A stretch of 64,000 nucleotides of DNA, taken from contig CANXME010002067.1 in NCBI GenBank assembly GCA_948144175.1, positions 1,240,001 to 1,304,000 of the forward strand. Reading direction: 5' to 3'. The notes below the pieces were generated by a model, which made no database searches, was not told the DNA's origin, and worked only from the letters and a program-made list of their open reading frames with translations. The translations under genes and the position numbers were made by a program. The first letter of the stretch is position 1. The number at the start of each line of letters is the position of its first letter. Source of the DNA: Closterium sp. NIES-65 (taxonomy: Eukaryota; Streptophyta; Zygnematophyceae; Desmidiales; Closteriaceae). Positions 46,950-58,566 of the stretch are shown piece after piece.

Positions 46950-46967
46950 GCGCGCCTCGGGGCGCGC
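46950..46967 (-). other. Hairpin in the copia-2 leader
   Basis: GCGCGCC-TCGG-GGCGCGC, 7-bp perfect stem. The identical hairpin lies in copia-3 at 58234-58251, 53 nt from the LTR there and 50 nt here. Confidence 0.6.
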
Positions 46968-47017
46968 TTCGGTGGGCCCTAGGAACAGTCCCTAGGAGGG
47001 GATCTGCTCTGATTCCA

Positions 47018-47148
47018 TGAGAAGAATTGAACGAGAATGAAATGAGTATGAACGAAGTGAGTACAAATAGGAAACCCTAATTGTGTTGTACCCCCTATGG
47101 GATACCCCACTATAGCCTACACAAGCAAGTAAGCTATGTGTTCTGACA
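47018..47148 (-). repeat. Copia-2 5' LTR
   Basis: 131 bp, identical to 42144-42274. The target duplication CACTT follows at 47149-47153. Confidence 0.95.
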
Positions 47149-47153
47149 CACTT

Positions 47154-47673
47154 CTGATGATCTTATCCTACTCGTTTACTCGAGTGTTGGCTGTTTGTAA
47201 GGGATGTTGTTCATGCTTAGGTTCTAGGCTTGATGTAAGACTTCAGCTTTAGGTCGTTTGTAAGCCTGCATGCGTTCTTTAGTTCCACATCGTCTCTTTC
47301 CTCTGTTGCATCCTTGCTACCTCGAAATTGCGTTTGTTCCTTGACGTTCTTCCTTCCTTTCTCCTTATGTTCTTGCTATGTAGATTTGAACGCCTAACAC
47401 CCTTTGTCTTATTAGACAGCTCGTTTTTTACCATTTTGACTGAACAAACAAGTTGTTCATATGTTGTGCTCTGTCTTTATTCCCACCACCCCAATCTTGT
47501 CATTTCCATTTCGTTTCTAAGTTCTATCTACCATTTTCGTTCAAATTTCATTTCACTCAGTCATGAGCTTCTCATTCAACGGGCGTTCTAATGCACGACG
47601 TAAACGTAGCTAGGTGAGTCCGTACTTCTATGAAAACTCACTCACATCTAAATCTTCTACATGCATGTGAGCT
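47154..47673. other. No gene recognised
   Basis: Pyrimidine-rich AT-leaning DNA with a plus-strand 87-codon frame (47328-47591) that is hydrophobic and Phe/Ser-rich, as expected by chance from TTC-rich sequence. Confidence 0.4.
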
Positions 47674-47678
47674 GCGTT

Positions 47679-47804
47679 TGTCAGAATATTATGCTCTAGC
47701 CTGTAGTGGGGTGCTCCATAGCGAGTACAACCCTTCTAGGGTTTGCTATTTGTATCCCCATTCTTGCTAGTTCAACCCTCTCTTCTTTCTTCTAAACTTA
47801 CACA
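47679..47804 (+). mobile_element. Solo LTR of the short copia-related family
   Basis: 126 bp, TGTCAGAATATT to CTTACACA, with 5-bp duplications GCGTT (47674-47678 and 47805-47809). About 90 percent like the LTRs of the element beginning at 47815, only 10 bp away. Product of LTR-LTR recombination. Confidence 0.9.
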
Positions 47805-47814
47805 GCGTTCTATT

Positions 47815-49334
47815 TGTCAGAATGTTATCTTATGCTCTAGCCTGTAGTAGGGTGCTCTATAGCGAGTACAGCCCTTCTAGGGTTTCCTATTTGTATCCCC
47901 ATTCTTGCTAGTGCAGTCCTCTTCTTTCTTCTAAACTTTCACATGCTATCAGAGCAGGTCGATCCCCTTGGATCGATCCTGTGGGTGGACTTACCACCTC
48001 GTTGCTTCCGCTGCAACTCCTACTGCTACTACTATCACTACTCTCTATGCCGCACGCCCCGTGGCGTGCGGCAGTTTTTCCTTACGCCGTGCGCCCCGAG
48101 GCGCGCGGCGGTTTTCAGCCCGCCGTGCGCCCCGAGGCGCGCGGCGGTTCTCTTCCCGCCGTGCGCCCCGAGGCGCGCGGCGGGTTACCGCCCCGTCACG
48201 CCGCGCGCCGCTCTTGGGAGGCGCTGCGACGGGCGACGGGGACCTCCGCGTCGCCCCCCGTCGCCCGTTGTGGCCTGCGCGCGGCACGTATGGGCCGCGC
48301 CCGACCCGTCCGCGGCCCGTACGGGCTGCGCCAGGCCCGCGCACCACCCGTACGGGCTGCGCCAGGCCTGCGCGCGACCCGTACGGGCGGCGCCAGGCCC
48401 GCGTGCGGCTCGTGCCGCCTGCGCGCGGCTCGGGCGACCCTACCTGCGGCCCTGGCCCCGGCCCCGCCGCCCTACCTGCGGCCCCGTCGTCCCGCCGCCC
48501 TACAGGCCCGACCCCGTCGCCCTACCTACGGCACGTGCACCCCCCCCCCCCCCCCCCCCCCCCCCTTTTCCCGTCGCCTGTCGAGGCGACCTGAGGGGGC
48601 CGCGTGGCGGGTGTGTAGTCTCCCCTGCTCCTCCTCCTCCTCTGTCTCCCACTGCTGCAGCTACCGCTGAGGGGGGTGGGTGTGTGGGATTCGACGGAGT
48701 GGTGCTAGGGGGTGGGGTGAGAGTGGAGCTAGGGGTGTAGCAGCGGGTGTGTGTCAGGGGGAGTGGGATCGTTTGGGGAAGCTGAATGGAGGTTGCCGTC
48801 GTGTCCCCAGCAGCACCTGTATTCCGGGGACTTCGTCCGGTAGCCCAGACGTAGCCAGCTGTGCCAGCCGCCCGTGGGTCCGTTACTCGTCTGCCGCTAC
48901 TTTATCCGCGGGGCCAGTTACTCCAGTATTCCGGAGCGTTTTTCCGGTAGCCGCTGTGCCAGTGTGCCTCCTGTTGCCCGTGTGTCTGCAGCTTCATCCG
49001 TCGCCTCCTATCTCCTCTCCTCTCACTCTCTCTCCTCCTCCTCACTTGCCCGTTGTGACTACTACTAGCTTTGCTCATAATTGTTAACTTTAAACTATTG
49101 CTTCTTGAACTTGTGCTCAGAATGTGTGGTGACATTGTGATCCACCCTGAGCTTGTACTGCTTTGCTTGCTCTGCTGATTACACCCCACTTTGGCTATGG
49201 GGGTGTGTCAGAATGTTATCTTATGCTCTAGCCTGTAGTGGGGTGCTCTATAGCGAGTACAACCCTTCTAGGGTTTCCTATTTGTATCCCCATTCTTGCT
49301 AGTGTAGTTCTCTTCTTTCTTCTAAACTTTCACA
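47815..49334 (+). mobile_element. Non-autonomous LTR element (1.5 kb), relative of the copia family
   Basis: LTRs 47815-47943 and 49206-49334 (129 bp), few differences. Target duplications are CTATT (47810-47814, 49335-49339). Primer site TGCTATCAGAGCAGG follows the left LTR; CTATGGGGGTG precedes the right. The interior has no Gag or Pol. It holds four tandem copies of a GCGCCCCGAGGCGCGCGG hairpin unit (48054-48187), a C-run (48539-48563) and, near 49110-49200, a segment matching the 3' UTR of the large copia elements. LTR blocks (GTAG-GGGT, GTACA-CCC, TAGGG-TT-CTATTTGTA) also match theirs, so the large elements are likely helpers. Confidence 0.92.
48054..48187 (+). repeat. Tandem hairpin repeats in the non-autonomous element
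   Basis: Four units of about 36 bp, each with GTGCGCCCCGAGGCGCGCGG. The self-complementary GCGCC-CCGA-GGCGC core is the same as the single leader hairpin of copia-2 and copia-3. Confidence 0.75.
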
Positions 49335-49339
49335 CTATT

Positions 49340-49740
49340 AATATTCTTTTTCTTTCGCCTCTCATTTGATTCTCTTATCCGTTCCTCTTTTCGTATTGAT
49401 CTTATTGTTTTCGTTCTGTTGCACTTCGTTTTCTTTCTCTGATCCTCTTGATTTTGTATTTCACCTCTTTCTCTATGCTTTCTTTAGCGTGTTCGTTCTT
49501 CGATTCTTGTATTTGTGCTCCATATTTACTGATTGGATTTTGCTGAAATTTGATAATCATTGGATGTTTAGAATCAGTTCAACACGTGAATAGCAAAAGT
49601 TAGCATGTGTTGTGTCATTGCTACATTTCTATGCATTTTTGTGGTACAATAATGCATCTTATCACTTTTGCTTCATTTGTCCATTCATTTCCACTCTATC
49701 TCTCGTTCTCTCTCTCGTTCTCTCACTCTTGTTCTCTCTC

Positions 49741-49828
<88 letters not shown>

Positions 49829-49830
49829 TT

Positions 49831-49921
<91 letters not shown>

Positions 49922-50740
49922 ATCGCTTCTTCTCATTTCCTCCTATCTTCGTTCGTTATGTTTGTTTCTCTCTCTCTCTCTGTTGTAATATTTCAGCTTG
50001 CTCTAATATTCAGAAAATCAAGTCACAATGTGGAAAGCTGGAAGATACCGTACAAGTGGCCGCTTGTAGACTTCATTAGTTCGTTTCCTTTCATGTGCCT
50101 TGTATTTTTATTGAGTTGTCGGTTTTATTGCGTGTGCGTACCGTACGTGGCTCGTATGTGTATGAGTATGTGTGTTTGTGTGTGTATGTGTGCATCTATC
50201 CATACCATCATTGCAATAACAATGCGTGTCCATGGGTTTTAAAAAGGTGAATCAGATCTATCATTTCATCAAAAGGTTCATTTGCGCGTCTGTCGGGAGC
50301 CCACTCGAACTGGAGATGATAGAGTTGACCAACTTTTTATAGTTCACAGATGGTGTTTTTTCATGTGACTGCTGATTCCTCAAAGATTATGCTATCAGCT
50401 CCCCCCCATGCTAGGTAGGGGATGCGGTAGCATAGTTTTTGGGTCGTTAGCTTTCACGCATTTACATCAATATAATAATCAGCATGGATTGTCCATAATA
50501 ATCATTATTTATATAAAATTAAGCATGTATTTATCATTTATCATATCATATCTTACATAATTCATTATATTATATGAAATATCATTATCTCCATCTACAT
50601 TCACCAATAATTACATTCATCTCTTCATGTGCATATTAATTGGTGGTAAATCACAACATAATAAATCACAAATATTACCTACTTATAAAAAAAAACTATC
50701 ACCATATTGATATAATTGAACTGACCTCTTACAAGATTAC
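49340..50740. repeat. Low-complexity, gene-free interval
   Basis: TTC-rich DNA to 49690; a (TC)n microsatellite with minor breaks at 49696-49922; (TG)n-like at 50155-50195; AT-rich 50440-50700 with ATTATCAT-like repeats. Open frames here are repeat artefacts. Confidence 0.85.
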
Positions 50741-50745
50741 GTAGG

Positions 50746-50866
50746 TGAGAAGACTGAAACGAGAATGATTGACTAAGGAACGAAAGTGATACAAATATGC
50801 AACCCTAGAAATGTGTACCCCATATAGGCTACCCCACTATAGCCTACATAGCATTATAATTTGGCA
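50746..50866 (-). repeat. Copia-4 3' LTR
   Basis: 121 bp, begins TGCCAAATTATAATGC on the minus strand and ends GTCTTCTCA. Recognised by alignment to the copia-2 LTR and the downstream CACCCACATAGGCAAAGTGG. Confidence 0.85.
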
Positions 50867-50945
50867 CACCCACATAGGCAAAGTGGGGGAGAAAGAGGGG
50901 TCACAAGACCAGTCAAGCAAAACAAAGCAAAGCTCAGGGTGGAAC

Positions 50946-50950
50946 ACAAA
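50946..50950 (+). repeat. Copia-3 target-site duplication ACAAA, left copy
   Basis: Repeated at 58434-58438 within copia-4 3' UTR. Confidence 0.95.
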
Positions 50951-51080
50951 TGTGAAAAAAGGAAAACAGGAATGAATGACTAAGTCAGAGTTGGGTACAA
51001 ATGCAACCCTAGAAAGCGGTACCCCATATGTGCTACCCCACTATAGCCTACAAACATGCATCAGCTATAATACTCTGACA
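50951..51080 (-). repeat. Copia-3 3' LTR
   Basis: 130 bp. Two differences from 58304-58433 (near 50954 and 51018). Confidence 0.95.
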
Positions 51081-51291
51081 CACCCCCATAGGCTAAGTGG
51101 GGGAGAACAAGGGGTCACAAGACCAGTCAAGCAAAGCAAAGCAAAGCAAGCTCAGGGTGGATCACAAAGTCACCACACAGTCCGAGCACAAGAGCAGGGC
51201 CAGAGGCCAGTTCACATGCAGGAGTACAGACATATATATAAAACTAGACAAGCAAGAGCAGGTATATATATATGTCACAGTACAAGTGAAG

Positions 51292-54200
51292 TCAAGAGGA
51301 GAGCAAGTGAGGCAAGACAGGCACAAGACCCAGCTGGGTGCAAAAGCGCTCATGGTCACAAGGCGCGAGTGCCTTGGTGAACACATCAGCAGTGTTGGCC
51401 TCAGAGGCCACGTACGCAAGTCGCAACTGACCACGCTGCTGCAGCTCACGAGCAAGGAAGTAGCGGAGAGCAATGTGCTTCGTTCTGTGCTCCAAGCGCT
51501 GCTCTCGACACAAGGCCAGCATGGCCTTGTTGTCTACGTACAGCACTAGAGGAGAACGAGGCGGCTCTCCAAGGTCAGTCAGCAGGTAGGTGAGCCAGCG
51601 AAGCTCCTGTGCAGCCATGGCCCCAGCGTAGATCTCAGCCTCACAACTGGAGCCGAGAACCGAAGACGAGCGAGTAGACCGCCACGAGACAGAGCCGGAA
51701 CCAAGGCTGAAGGTGTAACCCTGTGACGACCGCTGCGTAGCCTGGTCGTCAGCCCAAGAAGCGTCCGCGTGGCCGGTAAGGACCACTGGACTCCGCCCTC
51801 CAAGCACTAGCCCCATGCCCGACGTACTGCACAGGTAGCGCAATACCCTCTTCGCTGCAGCCATGTGCTCCGGTCTGTGTCTCCCAGGAGCAACATAGCG
51901 AGCAAGAATGCTCAGAGGGTATGCAAGGTCAGGTCGTGTGCAGGTCATCAGGTACATGAGGCAGCCAACAAGCTCTGCATACGGACCACTCGACTCTACG
52001 GACTCATCCGAAGGCAGAGCTGAGAGTGAGTGGCGAGTAGGCAGAGGAGTGGCCTGAGGCGAGGAGTACGTGAAGCCGAAGCGCTGAAGGACCTGCTGCA
52101 CCATGTGTGACTGAGTCAAGGTAATGGTGCGGCGTGCTCTGTCCCGAGTGATCTGCAAGCCAAGGTAGCTGCGCAGTTCACCCAGGTCTGTGCACGTGTG
52201 TCTCTTCAGCAGCTCGGACTTCACGTAGGCGAGTCCAGCAGTGTCAGCTGTGGCAAAGACCAAGTCGTCGACGTACACGAGGATGTAGAACGGCGGCAGG
52301 GAAGTGTCGGTGCGAAGAAACAGCGACGGGTCAGCAGTAGAAGGAGCAAACCCAAGAGCCGCAAGCGTAGTCCTCAGTGTGTCGTGCCACTCACGCGGTG
52401 CCTGGCGGAGACCGTAGACTGGCCGTCGGAGGCTCCACTGGGTGCCAGGAGGGAAAGTCCCAGTGAAGCCAGGTGGACGGCGAAGCCAGATCTCCTCGTG
52501 CAGGCTACCCTGCAAGAACGCAGTGCTGAAGTCGAGAGAGTGAAGCTCGTAGTCGCGCTGAGCGGCTATGTGCAGCAGCACCCGAAGAGTAGTGATCTTC
52601 GGGGTGGGAGAGAAGGTCTGAAAGTAGTCAACTCCCTGCCGCTGACTGAAGCCACGAGCAACGTACCGTGCCTTGAAGACAGGTGGAGAGCCCGGCGGTC
52701 GCTTCACCCTGAAGATCCACATGCCACTGACGATGTTCGCCCCAGGAGGGGGAACCGCGTCAACGTAGGTGCCTGTGGACTTCCAGGAAGCCATCTCTGC
52801 ATCCATAGCTGCCTGCCACTGAGAGGAGTAGGGACCCTCTACGGCCTCCGCGTAAGAACGCGGAGTCGGGATGTCTAGTGCATCCGGGTCTCCCTCAGGG
52901 GCAAGCAGTACAGACGCGAGATGAGGTGAAGCAGCCGCTAGACACTGTAACTCCTCCTGCCTGTCCTCTAGGACGTCCGTGCCAAGAGCACACTCACCCC
53001 CGACGGACGGAGGACAGACAGACACAGACTCAGCAACAAGACTAGCAGCGTAGTCGAGACGACAGCGAGCAGCAAAGTCGACGAGCTCAGCGACAAGGGC
53101 AGACGCAGCAGTGGACTCAAACGAGGGGTCAGTGACGACAGTAGCAAGGAGACGCGTGACAGTAGGACTGGCAGCACGAAGAGAGTCCGACTCAGGGTCG
53201 GCAAGCGCAGGAAGAGAGGACTCAGGAGGAGAAGGCAAAGGGGCACGCAGAGGAGCAGTGGACGGACGCAGAGACATCCGGTGCGTGCCAAGGACAGGAG
53301 GAGGACGCTGACGCGAACTGCGACCACTAGCGCGAGCAGCACGAACATGCGACGCGGGACGAGACGCAGGCTCACGACGCTCAGCAAGACCTCCAGTAGG
53401 ACCAGTGTAAGGAGAGGGAGCAGGCAGTGGAGAGGAAGGCTCCAGCAGGGACTGCGACTGGACAGGCGGTGGACCCTCTACTGGAGGAGAAAGACCAAGA
53501 ACCTGCTGCAGGAGCGGAACGAAGTACGGTCGAGGCCGCGCGGCAGCTCCAGACTCAGCAGGGACAGCACCAGCACCCTCAGCGACAGCACCAGCGCCAC
53601 CCACACCTCCAGCGGCAGGACCAACAGCAGTAGACTCAGCACCAACGCCCTCAGCAGCTCCAGCTCCAGGAGGACCCGCAGGTCCAGCAGCTCCGGGACC
53701 GGCAGCACCCGCACCCTCGACGGTCGAAGAAGCTCCAGCTCCAGCTCCAGCAGCACCTCCAGACTCAGCAGCACGTCTCCAGCGGCGAGCGAACCACTCG
53801 CGCAGCTCCTGTGGAGAGAGGGGCTCCCGGCGAGACGCAGCAGCAGGAGAAACCCTAGGCTCAGCAGCTCCAGACGCAGCACCCCCAGGCTCAGCAGCTC
53901 CCAGCTCAGCACTCCCATGCTCAGCAGCTCCCGACCCAGCACCCCCAGACCCAGCACCTCCAGGCACAGCACCCCCCGGCTCAGCACCCCCAGGCTCCGC
54001 ACCCTCCGCAGTAGCACCCTCAGGCCCAGCATCCCCAGCAGTAGCACCCCCAGGCTCAGCACCCCCGCGCACAGCACCCCCAGAGTCAGCACCCCCAGGC
54101 TCAGCACCCGCAGCAGCACCAGAGTCACCAGTAACCTCGACCGGGTCAACGGCGTCTACCTGGGACACACCTGAGGGGGCAGGAACCTGAGGGGGGAGGG

Positions 54201-57199
54201 GGTCTACCGGGGGGGGAACCGGCACAAGGAAGTCCGGGGGAGGGGGGAGGGAAGGAGTGCGGTAGGGGAAGAGACGGTAGAAGGGGACTGACTCGTCGAA
54301 CGTGACGTCCTGGGAGGACAGAACACGACGAGAGGAGGGGTGGTAAAACTGCCACCCTGGGGCGTCAGTGGGGAAGCCAAGGAAGACACAGGGAGCAGCA
54401 CGAGGGGACAGCTTGTCCGCAGACAAGTCGCGGACAAACGCCCGAGATCCCCAGACACGGAACACAGACGCATCGCCAACCTTCCCCGTCCACAGCAAGG
54501 CTGGGGACATCGCAGGCCGAGAGACCCGGGGGTGAAGGTTGAGCTGATGCGCCGCGTACCTCACCGCAAACGGCCACAGAAAATGGGGGGCAGCCGCATG
54601 CATCATGGACGTACGAGCGACATCCATGACCATGCCAATGCGGCGCTCAGCAATCCCATTTTGCTGTGGAGAGTCCGGAAGCGTGAAGGTCTGGCGGATC
54701 CCCCGTGCACGACAGTAGTCTCGCAGAAGGCGAGAAGAGAACTCTCCGCCTCTGTCCGAGTGCAGACGCAGAACAGGAAAGTCCGAGCCGAAGCTCTTCC
54801 TGAGCTGGAGACGAGCCTCGCGGATCCAGTCGATCAGCACCTCAGTGACCGCACCCTTGCTGCGCAAGGGGAGGACTGTGGTGTAACGCGAGTAGTCGTC
54901 AACCACCAACAGGAAGTAGCGCTCGTGACCCTGCCCACGGACGGGGGCTGGGCCCCACACATCCATGTGAAGCGTCTGCAGGGGAGCCTCTGTCGGGGGG
55001 AAGTGGGAGGAGTGAGGAGTAGCCCGAAGGCGACCCTCGACACAGGGGACACAGGAAGGTCCTGGCCCGGAGGGGAGAGGAGGGAGAGACTGGGGAAGAC
55101 CAGAGACAAGGACCCGGGAAGCCATGCTCCGAAGACGGGGCAAGGAGGGGTGGCCAAGACGGTGGTGCCACAGGAGAGTCTCGTGAGACAGGAGGCGACA
55201 AGAACAGGGGGCAGACTCAGGACCTGACCGGGACGCAGCAGCAAGCACCTGACCTGACGCAGCCACCTGACCAGACGCAGGGACAGGAGGAGACTCAACT
55301 GTCAGGGTGTAGAGACTCGACCCAAGCCGACGCGAGAACGTGGCCAGGTGTCGGCCTGTGCGTGCCTCCGTGCAGTGGGTCACCCGCTGACTCGCAGGAG
55401 TGAACTGGTGAACCCCCACATCCTGCAGGTCCGCTCCACTCACCAAGTTCGTAGAGAACGAGGGAAGGTACAGACCAGACAGGGTGCCCGAAGGGGCAGC
55501 CGGACACGGGAGGACAGTGGAGAAGTGAGACAGGACAGGACCCCCAGAGGGGTCAGCAAGGGAGACCGCAACCGGCCGGCCGAGCGGCGTAAGGGTAGTG
55601 CGGTCCCGAAAGAAGGAGCGAGAAGCCCTGGAGTCAAGTGTGAAAGTGAGGGAGGACGAGGACGACGCAGTACCTGAGAGCGCAGTCTCACCAGTACCTG
55701 AGAGCACAGACGCACTGGCACCTAGAGCAGCAGCCTCACAAGCACCTAGCACAGCAGTACCAATGCCCGGGTCGGGCTGGAAACACCGGTAACCCTCATT
55801 CTCCTCACTATAATCCACAGCATACATAGCAGCAAGGATAGCATCAAAATCAAGATCAAAGATCGCTACACCAGCCCTAAGAAGCTCATCCCAGCGAGGG
55901 ATCTCACTAGCCCCAGGGAACTGCCGACGCCAAGCGTCCGTCAGGCGGCCAAAGCAGCGCTGGGTGGCGTGGGCACCCCCACACTGCTCACCCGCGCGGT
56001 CGCCGGAACGAAGAACGTAGGTGCAGGGACCAGTACCCCCACCCCTCTGACGCCCAGCGTACCACTCACGAAGCTGCTGAGGCGGAGGGATGTCCCGCGA
56101 GCGCTGCTGCTGCTGCCGCTGCGAGCGCTGGCCACCACCACCGCCGCTACGCTGCTGGGTACCACCCCGACCAGCTCCACCTCCTCCACCACCACCGCCT
56201 CCTCCGCTGCCGCCTCCACCGCCTCCACCTCCGCCGCCTCCACCTCCGCCGCTGCCTCCACCACCACCGCTGGCACCACCACCACCGTCTCCGCCGCTGC
56301 TGCCACCACCACCACCACCACCCCCGCCACTAGTCCCGCCACCACCCCCACTCCCTCCGCCGCCACCGCCGCCACCGCCACCGCCCCCTCCAGCTCCACC
56401 CACGCCCTTGCCCCCCTTGCCCTTGCTAGAGCGACGTCTCCCACTAGGGGTAGACGCCGCGCCGACCGACTCAAAACCAAGCAGGTCGGCAGCAGCAGCA
56501 GAGGCAACAGAGGGCAGCAAGGGGGAAGGAGAGCACCCCTTAAAGATGGGGGTGCGAGGGTCACCACGAGAAGCACCTACAGCGACTATGCTCTTCTCCG
56601 CTGCGAGGAGGGCCTTCTCGAGGAGGTCGACGGTGAGGGTGGTGGGACAGACAGCGAGAAAGTGGTCCCTGACGACGCGAAGGGAGTCAGGGAGGCGCGC
56701 GACTACGTAGTAGAGAGCGATGTACATGGGGGGGGGGGTTCTTAGCGCAGAACTCAACAGGAAGGGCGGCGCGGTAGCGAGTGTCACTAGTGCGGAGGTG
56801 CGTAATGAGGTCAGCAACAGTGGGAAAGGCAGAGAGGTCAGGAAAGAGGTAGGGAAGCATGAGACGGCTCAGTGCAGCAGTGGGAGGGGAGGAGTAGCGC
56901 GCAACTACAGCGTCGTACAAGGTCTGAGCACTCTTGTACTGGCTAAAGTGCGCACGCTCAGAGGTAGGGAGGTGGCGACGCACAGCAAGACGTGCAGCAG
57001 CATCGCGGGTGGCCCACTGAGAGCGGACAGAGGGATCAGCATCAGCAGCAGGAGCAGGAGAGGCGCCAGAGGTGAGGTCAAAGAGAGAAAGGTCGTCAGC
57101 CCTGTCGCACTGTAAGAACAGCTGCAGGTCGTCTAACCAGACCTCAAAATCAATGGCGCGACCCTCAGCGTCGAAAGCTAGGACACTAGGGGTAGCCAT
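51292..57199 (-). pseudogene. Copia-3 Gag-Pol polyprotein
   Basis: ATG at 57199 (MATPSVLAFDAEGRAIDF). Gag to 56740, then one extra G at 56728-56738 shifts the frame; the rest is open to 51292. Order: Gag (ARLAVRRHLPTSE, TLTVDLLEKALL), Gly-rich stretch (56170-56400), Cys/His motif (GEQCGGAHATQRCF), protease with DSRAS where relatives have DSGAS, HHRLGHPSL finger, DDE integrase (MDVWG, HSDRGGEF, NGIAERR), a repetitive GGAEPGGA linker (53600-54150), RT (YVDDLVFATAD) and RNase H (GHADASWADDQA, SSCEAEIYAGAM, TADVFTKAL). About 1965 residues if the shift is ignored. The shift could be a sequencing error; the Gly-to-Arg change would probably kill the protease. Confidence 0.93.
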
Positions 57200-58230
57200 G
57201 GCGACGACAGCGACGCAGTGCAAGCAGTAGGGAAAGAGCTCGCAGTGTCAGTGGGACTGTGCTCACCAGGCAGGGCAGGTCGTGCAGCTCTGCAGAAAGG
57301 CGGCTCAGCGACCGGGCGGCTCGGGTGCACAGCGGCTCGGCTCCCGGGCGGCTCGGTGGCTGGGCGGCTCGGGCGCAGGGCGGCTCGGCTCCCGGGCGGC
57401 TCGGCGGCTGGGCGGCTCGGGTGCAGGGCGGCTCGGCTCCCGGGCGGCTCGGCGGCAGGGCGGCTCGGGTCCCGGGCGGCTCGGCGTTGGGCGGCTCGGC
57501 TCCCGGGCGGTTCGGCTGCTGGGGCGGCTCGGCCGGGAGATGCAGGGGCGGGGCCGTCAGGTGCAGCGGCGGGTCGACCGGTGCAGTGGCGGGCCGGCAG
57601 GTGCAGCGGCGGGCCGGCAGGTGAAGCGGCGGGCCGCTGGGTGCAGCGGCGGGCCGGCAGGTGCAGCGGCGGGCCGGCAGGAGCAGCGGCGAGCCGGCAG
57701 GAGCAGCGGCGGGGCCGTCAGGAGAGGCGGCGGGCCGTAGGGTGCAGCGGCGGGCCGTAGGGTGCAGCGGCGGGCCGGCAGGTGCAGCGGCGGGGCCGTC
57801 AGGTGAAGCGGCGGGCCGCTGGGTGCAGCGGCGGGCCGGCAGGTGCAGCGGCGGGCCGGCAGGTGCAGCGGAGTGCCGGCAGGAGCAGCGGCGGGCAGGC
57901 AGGAGCAGCGGCGGGGCCGTCAGGTGAGGCGGCGGGCCGTAGGGTGAAGCGGCGGGCCGTAGGGTGCAGCGGCGGGCCGGCAGGGCCGCGTCAGAGGCGG
58001 CGGCGGGGCGGCGGCAGTAGAGGCGGGGCCGCGTCAGGGGAGGCGGCGGGGCCGCGTCAGGGGAGGCGGCGGGGCCGCGTCAGGGGAGGCGGCGGGGCCG
58101 CGTCAGGAGAGGCGGCGGGGCCGCGTCAAGCAGGCGGCGGGGCCGCGATCAGGAGAGGTGGCGGGGCCGCGTCTGAGGGACAGCGGGGCCGCGAGGGAAG
58201 AGGCGACCCGAGGGGTCGCTAAAAAAAAAA
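57200..58230 (-). repeat. Copia-3 leader: GC-rich tandem repeats
   Basis: 57290-57530 has GGCTCGG-type 15-30-bp repeats. 57540-58000 has about 22 units of GTGCAGCGGCGGGCCGGCAG-like 20-mers. 58010-58190 has a GGCGGCGGGGCCGCGTCAGG 20-mer. Each copia copy has a different leader repeat. Confidence 0.88.
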
Positions 58231-58233
58231 AGG

Positions 58234-58251
58234 GCGCGCCTCGGGGCGCGC
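58234..58251 (-). other. Hairpin in the copia-3 leader
   Basis: GCGCGCC-TCGG-GGCGCGC, identical to that of copia-2, between an A-run and the sequence GGTGGGCCCTA shared by all three leaders. Confidence 0.6.
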
Positions 58252-58303
58252 TTCGGTGGGCCCTAAAAAAAAACGGTCATAAGGCAGGACCCGCTCTATA
58301 CCA

Positions 58304-58433
58304 TGTAAAAAAAGGAAAACAGGAATGAATGACTAAGTCAGAGTTGGGTACAAATGCAACCCTAGAAAGCTGTACCCCATATGTGCTACCCCACTATAGC
58401 CTACAAACATGCATCAGCTATAATACTCTGACA
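58304..58433 (-). repeat. Copia-3 5' LTR
   Basis: 130 bp, target duplication ACAAA follows at 58434-58438. Confidence 0.95.
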
Positions 58434-58566
58434 ACAAAGTCACCACACATTCCGAGCACAAGTTCAAGGCCAGAAGGCCAGTTCACATGCACGAACACAT
58501 ATAAATATATAACAGGCTAAACAAGCAAGAGCAGGAGTATATATATAAGTCACAGTACAAGCAAGG

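Larger units (their letters stand above)
42144..47148 (-). mobile_element. Ty1/copia element copia-2, rearranged and RT-less
   Basis: 5005 bp, minus strand. LTRs 42144-42274 and 47018-47148 (131 bp) appear identical. The primer site reads TGGAATCAGAGCAGATC. It keeps Gag, protease and integrase. Then it jumps from SSQDV of the integrase end (43083) back into a second copy of its own Gly-rich Gag region (42790-43080), and from there into the Pro-rich linker (LQQVLGL). RT and RNase H are deleted. A derivative needing helper proteins. Confidence 0.94.
50951..58433 (-). mobile_element. Ty1/copia element copia-3, inserted in copia-4
   Basis: 7483 bp, minus strand. LTRs 50951-51080 and 58304-58433 (130 bp) differ at two positions. 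Primer site TGGTATAGAGCGGGTCC. Carries the longest uninterrupted Gag-Pol frame of the window (stop at 51292), but has one extra base in a G-run at 56728-56738 and a changed protease active site. It is younger than copia-4, being nested in it. Confidence 0.95.

Noticed and set aside
49612-50242. Ser/Leu-rich ORF over the TC microsatellite
   Set aside because: Simple-repeat artefact. Splice or domain evidence is absent.
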